Origin: an uncultured Bacteroidota bacterium
GTDB taxonomy: Bacteria > Bacteroidota > Bacteroidia > Bacteroidales > P3
Length of the DNA: 64,000 bases
Reading direction: 5' to 3'
Assembly: GCA_902777005.1 (NCBI GenBank)
Contig: CACYSB010000005.1
Coordinates: 1-64,000 of the forward strand
How positions within the stretch are numbered: the stretch's first letter is position 1; each line of letters begins with the position of its first letter. Shown here piece by piece: positions 7,412 through 16,289 of the stretch. The notes under the pieces were generated by a model. It did no database searches, was not told the DNA's origin, and was given only the letters and a program-made list of their open reading frames with translations. Position numbers and translations under genes: made by a program.

Positions 7412-10400
7412 TCGAAGAAGCCGAAGGCGGCAATCTGTCGCATCATCTGTATGATATACTCGCTGGATGTGTCGCTCCAATGGAAGCCCAAGCGGTGCAG
7501 CACGCTGCAAGTGTAGCGGTTGTCACGCTCGATCATGACGGCCTTCTGTCCGTGAGCCATATCCTGGTAGGCCAGCATGGCCGAGAGCAGCTTGGCTTTC
7601 TCGGGGTCGTGGGCGGCATTATCTATGGCCTGCTGGAAGTCGCCGGCTTCCACGAAACGTATCTCACGGCCCAAATGCTCCATGAGGTGTAGCACGTCGC
7701 CCAGCAATTCGGTGTGGTTGTTGAATGGCTGGAAGACGGTGCACTCTTTGGGTGTGGAGGCAAGGAGCACCACAGCCTTCGCTGTCTCGTCGATGGGCGA
7801 CATCTCGGTGAGCTCGTCGTAGCTGTCGTAGGGGCAGCAACCCAAGGTGTGGAACACTTTCAGACGTCCCATGTAGCTGTTGCTGTTGAAGTTGGCCTGG
7901 AATTCGCCGTCAGAACTGCGGGGCGCCAGATTGCCCACGCGCATCACTTTGGCGCTCAGCCCGTGGTGGGCCACAGCGTCGAGGACAAGGCGCTCGGCGA
8001 GGAACTTGGAGTGTATGTAGCGGTTGTCCAGGAACTGGCCGAACCACAGCTTGCGCTCGTCGAGCGTGGGCACCGCAGCCCCGTTGCCTTGGTCAATCCA
8101 TATTTCGCCCACGCTGGTTGTGGAGATATGGATGAGGCGGGCACCTGTCTTCAGGCAGAACTCCATGCAGCGCCGTGCGCCGCCGATATTCACATCCTCG
8201 ATGTCCGTGCTCTTTGAGAAGTGCTTGACGTTGGCAGCGCAGTTGAAGACGGTGTCTATTTGGGCAGGGAAACCAGCGACCAGAGAGGTTAAGTCTTCTG
8301 TGACATCGCCGTTGATAATGAAGAGCCGTGTGCCGAAAAGCTCCTTGAACGACTTCTCGAAATAGTAGAACAGCAGGTTCTTGAGGCGGTGTTCGGCAGA
8401 CGGTTGGTCATTGCCGCGTACGAGACAGGTGATGGTGGCGGCGTCGGAGTCGATGAGTTCACGCAACACATGGATGCCCAGATAGCCAGTGGCACCCGTA
8501 AGGAGTACGTTGCCCAGCCGCTGCTGCTCGCCTTTGAGGAACATCTCGACGTTGTTGCGTTGCAGGATGGCGTTGATGCCGTTGTAGTCGAAGTCTTTGA
8601 CCTCGACGTCGGCTTCCTCTTCGGGGGCGCCGCCGGACACAAACTGCGCCAGCAGGCGCGGCGTGGGATGTGTGAACACATCGCCGTAGGCTACATGCAG
8701 GCTGGCCTTGTCGGCTTCGATGATTACCTTGGTGACCATCAGCGACGTGCCACCCAGCTCGAAGAAGTTGTCGGTGGCACCCACCTTGTCCATGGATAGG
8801 ACGCCGGCGAAGATGTCGCAGAAGAGTCTCTCCACTTCGTTGGCCGGAGCCACGTACTCGCGTTCCTCCACCTGTATCTGCGGTGCCGGCAATGCGCGCC
8901 GGTTGACCTTCTGGTTCTGGTTGAGCGGTATCTCCGCCAGCTGCATCGTGGCTGCTGGCACCATGTATGACGGCTTGCGTTCGCGTATAAAGGCGTTGAG
9001 GGCCTGTATGTCGAGTTTGTTGTCGCTCACTACGTAGGCGGCTATGAACTTGCCGCCGTTGGGGTAGTCGAAGGCCTGCACGGTGGCGTCCTTGATGCCG
9101 GCATATTCACGTATGACAGCCTCCACTTCCTTTAACTCTATGCGGAAGCCGCGTATCTTCACCTGTCCGTCGCGGCGGCCCACGAACTGCACGTTGCCGT
9201 CTTCAAGGTAGCGGACGATGTCGCCCGTGCGGTAGCAGCGTTTGCCCTCCCACGTGATATATGTGTCGGCGGTCTTCTCGGGCAGGTTGAGGTATCCGCG
9301 ACTCACCTGCGGTCCGCTCACCAGCAGCTCGCCGGCGGCACCCAGAGGCAGACGGTTGAGGTCTTTGTCGATGATGAACAGCTGCAGGTTGTCGAGCGGC
9401 TTGCCGATGGGGGCGTTCTGCTCGAACTCCGCCAGCTGGTAGGTGGTGGTGAAGATGGTGCACTCGGTGGGGCCGTAGCCGTTGTGCATCTTATAGGATG
9501 TAGGAGGCGTGAGGGGCAGTATTTTCTCGCCGCCCACCGAGAGGTGGCGCAGCGAATGGTTGTCGCAGTTCATAGCGAACTGGCATCCTACCTGCGTAGT
9601 CATGAAGGAGTGGGTGACGCCCTCCTCGTTGAAGTAGTGGTTCAGGTCGGGCAGGTTAAGGCGTATGTCGTCGCCTACAATCACGACGGCGGCGCCTGTG
9701 GTGAGGGCCGGATACATGTCCATCATGCAGGCGTCGAAACCGTAGCTGGCATAGGCGGCCACCTTGTCGCCCGGGCGTAGGTCGTAGTAGTGCCGGTACC
9801 AATGGCAGAAGGCCACGAGGTTGCGGTGCTCGAGCTGGCAGCCCTTGGGCTTGCCGGTGGATCCAGAAGTATACAGCATTATGAAGAGGTCTTCGGGTTT
9901 TATCGTCACCGCGGAAGGCTTGCCTTGGAGCTTCCCGAGCGCTTTTGTCAGCACCACGGGGCCGCTGTATTCGTTTACCTTCTCCAGCATCTCCTCGTCG
10001 GCTATCAAAAGTTTGGCGTCGGCATCCTGCATCATGAAGTTCAGGCGCTCGGCGGGATAGCTGGGGTCGAGGGGCTGATAGGCGCAGCCGGCTTTCAGCA
10101 CGCCCAGGGAGGCAAGCACCATCCACTCGCTGCGTCCTATGAGGATGGAGACGACATTGTCTTTGCCGCCCTCGACTTTTGAGCCCACAAGGGCTGCGAT
10201 GGCATCGGTCCGTTCATCGACCTCGCGGTAGGTGAGCCGCACGTCGTGATAGACGACGGCCAGGTTGTCGGGAGTCTCCTTGGCCTGTCGGCGGAAGAGG
10301 GTGACGATGGTCTCGCTGTCGTCGTACTCCACAGAGGTCTGGTTGAAGCTGTCAAGAAGGCCGGTGCCGGCATTGTCCAGTAGCGAGATGCTGCGAAGCG

Positions 10401-13400
10401 GCTTGTCGGCGGCAGCGGCGAAAGCGCTGACGGCGTTGCTCACGCTCTGCGCCAGGCTCTGCATCATAGCCTCGCTGTACTGGCCGTTGTCGTATTCTAT
10501 GGACACGCTGGGCACACCCTCTACTTCGGTGATGTAGAAGGCTATTTTGAATTTCGGGACATTCAGCTCCAGAGTGGAGTCTACGGTTACCTGCTTTCCA
10601 CCGACGCTGTAATCGCTCAGCACACCTATTTGATAGGCGTACATGATGTCGGCTTTGAGGCCGTAGTCGGCGGCGATGCGAGCGAAGGGGTAGTTCTCGT
10701 TGGCGAGGGTCTGCTCGAAGATGTCTGAACTCTCATGGATGAACTCCTGCACACTCGGGTTCCCTATCTTGGAGTATAGCGCAAGGGTGTTCACGAACAT
10801 GCCCATGGTGTTGGCTACCTTCAGGTTGCTGCGGCCGTTGGAGATGGTGGTGATGCACACCTCGTCGCTGCCGGCGAAGCGCGATAGGCTATAGAAGACG
10901 GCGCTCAGCATTATGGCAGAGGGGTTCACTCCCTGCTGTTGGCCCAAACGTGTGACATCGTCCCACACGATGGGCGCACATACGCGGCCGTTCTCGCCTT
11001 GCGGACGAGGATTGGTGAGGTCGGGGGCCAGCTCGGTTACCTCCTCCACCTCGCCTAGACGCTCCTTGAAGAATGCCTCCGATTTTGCAAAGGCCTCGCT
11101 GTTCTCGGCGGCTTTCTGCTCGGCGACGAACTGCGCGTAGGTGCATATCTCCGGCTCTATGTCTTTGCCGTTCATCAGGTCGCATATCTCATGTATGAAG
11201 AGGTCATAGGAATAGCCGTCGCACACCAGGTGGTGGATGTCGCAGTAGAGATACAGGCTCTTCTCGGTGCTGACGATGGCGAAGCGGAAGAGGCGGTCCT
11301 TGGCCAGGTTGAAAGGACGCACGAAGCTGTGGCGGAACGCTAAATCCTCTTCCTCGCTCATGGTCATTACCTCAATTTCCACAGGCATCTCCCGGTCGCC
11401 CATCACCTGCACAACGCCATTGTCCTCGGTGACGAAATTCACGAAGAGGGCCGGATGGTTCTCTGCGACCTTTTCTAAGGCAGTGCGTAGGGCTGCGGCG
11501 TCGGTCTCGACGGGGAAAGCAAGGCAAACGGGTGTGTTGTAGAGTGTGGAGGTGGGGTTCTTCATGCAGTCGAAGTAGACGCCCGTCTGCGAGTAGGAGA
11601 GGGGCGCTTTCGTAAGTTGTGCGTCGGGTGTGGGCTCGCCGGTTTCGGCGGGGGCTGGTGTTTCGACAGCTGCGGTGGGCTGTGTCGACGCATGGCCGTC
11701 CAGCATCGCCTTCAGGATTTCGTTCTCGATGGTTTGTATGCTGCCACCTTGGCTTAATATCTTGGAGTCAATCTGAACCCCGTAGTGTTTGAATATCTGT
11801 GTGGCCAGCTTTATGGCAAGGATGGAGGTGAGGCCCGCCATGCGGAGGTCGGTGGTCAGGCCTATGGTGTCGCTGCCCACCACGCCGACTACCATCTCCT
11901 TGAGTTGCTCTTCCAGTATGTTGAGCGGCACGTTGGTGTCTGTTGCCTCTTCTGCACCGTTGCCGATGACCGGCTCCGGCAGCGCCCTGCGGTTCACCTT
12001 CTGGTTTTGGTTCAGCGGTATGGCGTCAATCTGCATCGTGGCGGCAGGCACCATATAGGGAGGTTTCTGGTCAAGGATGAAGTTATTCAATGCGGCGATG
12101 TCTATCTTCTCGTCCGACACGACATAGGCGGCTATGTATTTGCCTCCCGCAGGGTAGTCGAAGGCCTGCACTGTGGCGTCCTTGATGCCGGGGAACTGGC
12201 GGATGACAGCTTCCACCTCTTTGAGCTCGATGCGGAAGCCGCGAATCTTCACCTGGCCGTCTTTGCGGCCCACAAACTCGATGTCGCCGTTCTGGCGGTA
12301 ACGCACGATGTCGCCCGTACGGTAGATGCGCTTCCCGTTCCATTCAACGAATGCAGCGGCGGTCTTCTCGGGCAGGTTGAGGTAGCCTAAGCCTACCTGT
12401 GGGCCGGCGATAATCAGTTCTCCGGCACATCCCCAGGGCATTTGTTTCCCGAAACGGTTGATGATATATAGTTCTGCGGTGTCGTTAGGCTTGCCGATGG
12501 GTATGTTGGGCTCTTTTTTGTTTACAAAATGGCTGCATACATAGCCGATGGTCTCCGAGGGGCCGTAAGCGTTCATGAATTTATAGGCAGTCGGATCTAT
12601 ACTCATCAGCTTTTCGCCGCCGGTTTCCAACAGCTGGAACCCCGGAATATCGGGATAGGATATGGCCATCTGAGTGGCCATCTGAGTGGTCATGAAACAA
12701 TGGGTGATGCCCTCCTTGACGAAATAAGCGTAGAGGTTCTCCAGGTCGAATCGCACATCGTCGCTGAGCACATGGAAGGTCGCCCCAGCCCATACACATG
12801 TCCAAAAGTCGACCTGGAAGGCGTCGAAGCCATAGCCGGCGTAGGAAGCATAGTTGGATGAAGCGGTCAAGCCGATTCTCTTTGCATTGAATGCAGTCAA
12901 GTTGCGTATGTTTTCCTCGCTGAGCATCACCCCCTTGGGCGTGCCGGTGGTGCCGCTGGTGTAGAGCAGCACGAAGGCCTCCGTGCCGTTATAGCCAGCA
13001 GCATCCTGCTGCATGAACGAGAGACGCTCCTCAGGATAGCTACTGTCAAGTGGCAGCTGAGTGAGGCCGGCTTTGGCTATGGCAAGTGGTGCGAGCACCA
13101 TCTTTTCGTCGCGGGGGACGGAGAATCCCACGACGTGCTCTCCGCAGCGAACGGTGTAAGAGGAGTCTATGCTATCAGTGAGCTTGTCGACCTCGGCGAA
13201 GGTGAGCCTTTTGTCGCCGGCCACGCAGAAGATGTCGTTGGGCCGTTCCGCCACATGCTGCTTGAAGCGCTCGACCAAAGTCTGTGTATATACGGGCTTT
13301 ACCTTGGGATTCAGCTCATTCAGCCACTGTATCTGTTCCGGGAGGGCGTATTCTACCTCTCTCACCGTATCGGCGCTTACCATGCTCCGCAGTATGGCTT

Positions 13401-14601
13401 CGTAGCTGTCTGCCAGTTCTGCCATGAAGGCATCGGAATAATCGCTGCTGCTGTATCCCAGCTTAAGGGAATAACCGTCTTGTATTTCTATGAGTTCGGC
13501 AGCAAGTTTCCATCCTGGAGTAAGGTTGCGTAGGTCCTCGGTCTTGAGAAGGTGCCCGTCAAGATGGAGGCTCAGGCGGTCGGAGAAGAGGGATCCTTGA
13601 TAGACAAAGATGACTTGGTTGTTGAGTCCGAGGTCGCGTACTGCATCTTGATAGGCATAGTATTGCAGTTGCTGGACGGTATCCATCTGTTCCTTCAGCG
13701 AGGAGAAGAGTTCACCAAGTGTCTCGTCGCCCCGCGTTTGGACAAACACAGGCAGGGTGTGCACCATCATTGTGACGGAGGACTGGTGGCGTGAATCCGA
13801 GCGGCCGTGATAGACGGTGCAGTAGGAGGCTTTGTCTTCGGCGCTGTAGGCAGCCAGCAGCAGACCCCATGTCGCCTGCATCAGGGTGCTCTCCTTGACA
13901 TTCCATTTCTGTCTGATGGCCTGGATCTCTTCCTTGGTGACCGACAGGGGATATTGCTTGTAGCTGATCTCGTCGGCAGCCCCCTTCTGTGTGCTTTCCG
14001 GCAACGGAAGCGAGTCGGTGTCGGCGGCATCGCAGAAGGTTTTGGCATACCACTCGCGCGCTTCGGCCATCTTGGCCTCGTCGGCGCGCAGCGCTTCTTC
14101 TTCCTGCGCTATGATGCTGCCGTCTATTGTCTCGCCTATAGGCTGCTGACCGTTATAGCAGCGCTCGACTTCTTGGTTGAAGACTATCAATGAGAATCCG
14201 TCGGTGATTACATGGTGTGTGTCGAAATAGAACCAAGCCTTGCCGTTGGAGGTCTTGTAGATCTCTGTGCGCCATAGCCGCTCGCCGTGAGGGTCCATTG
14301 TGCGTGCAAAGCCGCGACGGGCTTCCTCCAGGCTGTCTACAGAATAGACGGGAACGGTCTCTTCCAAAGCGGGGAACATGCCGCTCTCCATCCGGGGCAT
14401 CCCGTCGTCGTCGAGCACTACATGCGAGGCTAAATAAGGATGGGCGCAGAGGGTGTCATAGACGGCCTTGCGGAATCGCTCCAGGTCGATGACTGGCGGC
14501 AGCGCCACCAACAGCGCATTCTGGTAGTTGACTTTTTCGTCCTTGTTGTTGGCGCAGGCGTAGTAGATGCCCAACTGACTTTGACTCAACGGAGATCTCA
14601 T
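7408..14601 (-). CDS. Two-module non-ribosomal peptide synthetase with terminal thioester reductase (C-A-T-C-A-T-R)
   Basis: The 2397-residue enzyme reads as C1 (1-420, HHVITDG 129-135), A1 (435-875, LLYTSGTTGTPKG 545-557, NAYGPSE 678-684), T1 (885-970, Ser 926 in MAGLTS), C2 (995-1400, HHLVCDG 1123-1129), A2 (1425-1905, LYTSGSTGKPKG 1576-1587, NGYGPTE 1707-1713), T2 (1915-1990, Ser 1953 in FFELGGTSL) and a reductase domain (2025-2397, TGATGYLG 2035-2042, STTS 2160-2163, Y2195/K2199). There is no thioesterase, so a dipeptidyl thioester should leave by NAD(P)H reduction as an aldehyde or alcohol. An N-terminal C domain on a loading module suggests an N-acyl cap. T1 has AGLTS instead of the usual GGxS, but the Ser is kept. 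By hand alignment to GrsA the pocket codes are about DAVFEGAGYK (A1) and DAMFSGGIFK (A2); substrates are not confidently predictable, though A2 looks suited to an aliphatic residue. All catalytic motifs are intact. Confidence 0.95.
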   Translation of the reverse strand: MRSPLSQSQLGIYYACANNKDEKVNYQNALLVALPPVIDLERFRKAVYDTLCAHPYLASHVVLDDDGMPRMESGMFPALEETVPVYSVDSLEEARRGFARTMDPHGERLWRTEIYKTSNGKAWFYFDTHHVITDGFSLIVFNQEVERCYNGQQPIGETIDGSIIAQEEEALRADEAKMAEAREWYAKTFCDAADTDSLPLPESTQKGAADEISYKQYPLSVTKEEIQAIRQKWNVKESTLMQATWGLLLAAYSAEDKASYCTVYHGRSDSRHQSSVTMMVHTLPVFVQTRGDETLGELFSSLKEQMDTVQQLQYYAYQDAVRDLGLNNQVIFVYQGSLFSDRLSLHLDGHLLKTEDLRNLTPGWKLAAELIEIQDGYSLKLGYSSSDYSDAFMAELADSYEAILRSMVSADTVREVEYALPEQIQWLNELNPKVKPVYTQTLVERFKQHVAERPNDIFCVAGDKRLTFAEVDKLTDSIDSSYTVRCGEHVVGFSVPRDEKMVLAPLAIAKAGLTQLPLDSSYPEERLSFMQQDAAGYNGTEAFVLLYTSGTTGTPKGVMLSEENIRNLTAFNAKRIGLTASSNYASYAGYGFDAFQVDFWTCVWAGATFHVLSDDVRFDLENLYAYFVKEGITHCFMTTQMATQMAISYPDIPGFQLLETGGEKLMSIDPTAYKFMNAYGPSETIGYVCSHFVNKKEPNIPIGKPNDTAELYIINRFGKQMPWGCAGELIIAGPQVGLGYLNLPEKTAAAFVEWNGKRIYRTGDIVRYRQNGDIEFVGRKDGQVKIRGFRIELKEVEAVIRQFPGIKDATVQAFDYPAGGKYIAAYVVSDEKIDIAALNNFILDQKPPYMVPAATMQIDAIPLNQNQKVNRRALPEPVIGNGAEEATDTNVPLNILEEQLKEMVVGVVGSDTIGLTTDLRMAGLTSILAIKLATQIFKHYGVQIDSKILSQGGSIQTIENEILKAMLDGHASTQPTAAVETPAPAETGEPTPDAQLTKAPLSYSQTGVYFDCMKNPTSTLYNTPVCLAFPVETDAAALRTALEKVAENHPALFVNFVTEDNGVVQVMGDREMPVEIEVMTMSEEEDLAFRHSFVRPFNLAKDRLFRFAIVSTEKSLYLYCDIHHLVCDGYSYDLFIHEICDLMNGKDIEPEICTYAQFVAEQKAAENSEAFAKSEAFFKERLGEVEEVTELAPDLTNPRPQGENGRVCAPIVWDDVTRLGQQQGVNPSAIMLSAVFYSLSRFAGSDEVCITTISNGRSNLKVANTMGMFVNTLALYSKIGNPSVQEFIHESSDIFEQTLANENYPFARIAADYGLKADIMYAYQIGVLSDYSVGGKQVTVDSTLELNVPKFKIAFYITEVEGVPSVSIEYDNGQYSEAMMQSLAQSVSNAVSAFAAAADKPLRSISLLDNAGTGLLDSFNQTSVEYDDSETIVTLFRRQAKETPDNLAVVYHDVRLTYREVDERTDAIAALVGSKVEGGKDNVVSILIGRSEWMVLASLGVLKAGCAYQPLDPSYPAERLNFMMQDADAKLLIADEEMLEKVNEYSGPVVLTKALGKLQGKPSAVTIKPEDLFIMLYTSGSTGKPKGCQLEHRNLVAFCHWYRHYYDLRPGDKVAAYASYGFDACMMDMYPALTTGAAVVIVGDDIRLNLPDLNHYFNEEGVTHSFMTTQVGCQFAMNCDNHSLRHLSVGGEKILPLTPPTSYKMHNGYGPTECTIFTTTYQLAEFEQNAPIGKPLDNLQLFIIDKDLNRLPLGAAGELLVSGPQVSRGYLNLPEKTADTYITWEGKRCYRTGDIVRYLEDGNVQFVGRRDGQVKIRGFRIELKEVEAVIREYAGIKDATVQAFDYPNGGKFIAAYVVSDNKLDIQALNAFIRERKPSYMVPAATMQLAEIPLNQNQKVNRRALPAPQIQVEEREYVAPANEVERLFCDIFAGVLSMDKVGATDNFFELGGTSLMVTKVIIEADKASLHVAYGDVFTHPTPRLLAQFVSGGAPEEEADVEVKDFDYNGINAILQRNNVEMFLKGEQQRLGNVLLTGATGYLGIHVLRELIDSDAATITCLVRGNDQPSAEHRLKNLLFYYFEKSFKELFGTRLFIINGDVTEDLTSLVAGFPAQIDTVFNCAANVKHFSKSTDIEDVNIGGARRCMEFCLKTGARLIHISTTSVGEIWIDQGNGAAVPTLDERKLWFGQFLDNRYIHSKFLAERLVLDAVAHHGLSAKVMRVGNLAPRSSDGEFQANFNSNSYMGRLKVFHTLGCCPYDSYDELTEMSPIDETAKAVVLLASTPKECTVFQPFNNHTELLGDVLHLMEHLGREIRFVEAGDFQQAIDNAAHDPEKAKLLSAMLAYQDMAHGQKAVMIERDNRYTCSVLHRLGFHWSDTSSEYIIQMMRQIAAFGFFE

Positions 14602-14622
14602 ATCGTTTGTTGTGTTGTGTTG

Positions 14623-15957
14623 TTAAAATCTGGTGGAGAACAGGGTGGGGGTGATGATCAGCGAGAACCAGCCCCAGCGCAGGTATTTGCTGTCGTTGGA
14701 CTGTTTCAGGCGGTCCATAGTCTCGGAACCGACCATCTGTGTGTAGCCGAGAGCGAGTGCTATGTTGTCCGTGAAGCTGTACGAGGCTTGTAATTCTATG
14801 CTGTGTCCCAGCGTGCGCTCCAACCCTTTGAGCTCAGTGGCAACGGCGAGGTAGTGATAGGTCGCGCTACAGCTAAGGCCTTTTATCGGACTGCTGCCGA
14901 CACCGAAGAAGGCGTTTTGCAAGCCCGGCGTGAAGCCGTTGATGTAAGCGCTCTGGTAGAAATAGTCCATCATGCCGTAGAATTTGCTGTGCGACCCATA
15001 GAGGGGCGTGAAGCCTTTATAGACGGTGTGCTGCGGCAATCCTATGGTGCCAGGCAGCGGGACGGCGACATAGTCGTCTCCGCTCAGATGGTCGTAGCCT
15101 GCCACGAGTTCAAGGTATTTGAAGGGTCTCACAGTGGCTTTGGCGCTGGCCATCCACGCGTCCATAGGAGCTGACTGCATGGAGGCATTGACGTTCTTGC
15201 CTCGCTGACGGTAGTATGACCCTTCAAGGGTAAGGAACTTCGGGTCAAACTTTATGTATCCGCCAAACAACTGCTGATACTCGTCGTGGGGCGGGTTCTT
15301 ATTGTCGCCCTGCACACCGGCCTGCATGCCCATGTTCATGAACAGCAGCGACGCACCCAACGGGAACGATGGCACATCATAGTGATACCACGCTGTCTGC
15401 ATTGTCTTGTAGGGCTGGGCACCGTCGGTGTAGTAGGTGTTCGCGTACACGTTGGCGGCGTTCTGGTTGTAGGCTAAAATGACATGTAGCTTGTGGCCGT
15501 AACCTTCGAAACCAACACGTAGCACATCGTGCGACAGCGCTGCCATCGCGAAGTCGTTGGGTCCTATGATGCGCTCGTCGTCGTATGTCAGCGCCACGCG
15601 CCCTATCTGGGCGAATAGCCCGAAGGGGGCTGTCATCTTCACCCATCCTTCATAGAGGCTGAGCGACATGTTGCCGCTGGTTCCCCAGATGGCATTGTTC
15701 TGTATGACGCCTCTTGCCTCTAGACCACCGCGCTCGTAGCCCACCGTCATACGGAGGCGCCCCATAATGAAGTTCGAGTAGTCGTCGACCTCAATGCCTT
15801 TGGCTCTCGGTAGCCCTCCGCTGCACATCTCGCCGTGCGACAGGTAGTTCAGCCCTATGTTGAGCTTGTTCTTCAGCGTGTCGGGCTCGTCGGCCATAGC
15901 CACTGTCATCGTCGACAGTAGTAACAACGCCCCTATGGTTATCAGCTTGCTTTTCAT
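14623..15957 (-). CDS. Outer-membrane beta-barrel (porin-like) protein of the NRPS operon
   Basis: The start at 15957 (MKSKLITIGALLLLS...) gives 444 residues with a signal peptide cleaved near AMA-DEP, and leaves 4 bases after the STAS stop. The upstream in-frame ATG would overlap that gene. The mature protein is rich in alternating aromatic/Gly beta strands and ends SLIITPTLFSTRF, with the terminal Phe typical of outer-membrane barrels. It resembles bacterial porins of the phosphate- or alginate-porin fold, but no family is certain. Lying between the STAS gene and the NRPS (21-base gap), it may let the peptide product out or its precursors in. Confidence 0.75.
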   Translation of the reverse strand: MKSKLITIGALLLLSTMTVAMADEPDTLKNKLNIGLNYLSHGEMCSGGLPRAKGIEVDDYSNFIMGRLRMTVGYERGGLEARGVIQNNAIWGTSGNMSLSLYEGWVKMTAPFGLFAQIGRVALTYDDERIIGPNDFAMAALSHDVLRVGFEGYGHKLHVILAYNQNAANVYANTYYTDGAQPYKTMQTAWYHYDVPSFPLGASLLFMNMGMQAGVQGDNKNPPHDEYQQLFGGYIKFDPKFLTLEGSYYRQRGKNVNASMQSAPMDAWMASAKATVRPFKYLELVAGYDHLSGDDYVAVPLPGTIGLPQHTVYKGFTPLYGSHSKFYGMMDYFYQSAYINGFTPGLQNAFFGVGSSPIKGLSCSATYHYLAVATELKGLERTLGHSIELQASYSFTDNIALALGYTQMVGSETMDRLKQSNDSKYLRWGWFSLIITPTLFSTRF

Positions 15958-15961
15958 GACT

Positions 15962-16264
15962 CTATTCGAAGTCAAAGATGTTGATGAAGCCCGTCAGCTT
16001 GAAGACGTTCTTTATGTCGTCACTCACATTGCGCATCGTCACCTTGCTGCCGGTGGCTTTGGCGGCTTTCAGTATGCCTATCAGTATACGCAGGCCGCTG
16101 GAGGCTATATACTCCAGATCTTTGCATTCTATGTCTACATCCTTGCCGTTGCTTTGCATGAGCGGCTTCAGCATCTCTTCTGCCGTTGTGGCGGCTGCGG
16201 TGTCCAGCTCTCCAGCTAATGTGGCGACATATTTGCCGTCGATTTCTTTAAGTTCTGCATTCAT
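15962..16264 (-). CDS. STAS-domain anti-anti-sigma-type protein (module 1)
   Basis: This 100-residue single STAS domain has the phosphorylation loop EYIASSGLRILIGIL, with candidate Ser 55/56. It is the same length as the STAS protein at 3215-3517 and similar throughout, for example in the C-terminal half (TGF-NI). Encoded 25 bases after the phosphatase-kinase fusion, it should be that protein's phosphorylation substrate and readout. No sigma factor or other target gene is nearby. Confidence 0.85.
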   Translation of the reverse strand: MNAELKEIDGKYVATLAGELDTAAATTAEEMLKPLMQSNGKDVDIECKDLEYIASSGLRILIGILKAAKATGSKVTMRNVSDDIKNVFKLTGFINIFDFE

Positions 16265-16289
16265 GGTATTTGTATGTTTTTTTCTGTTT

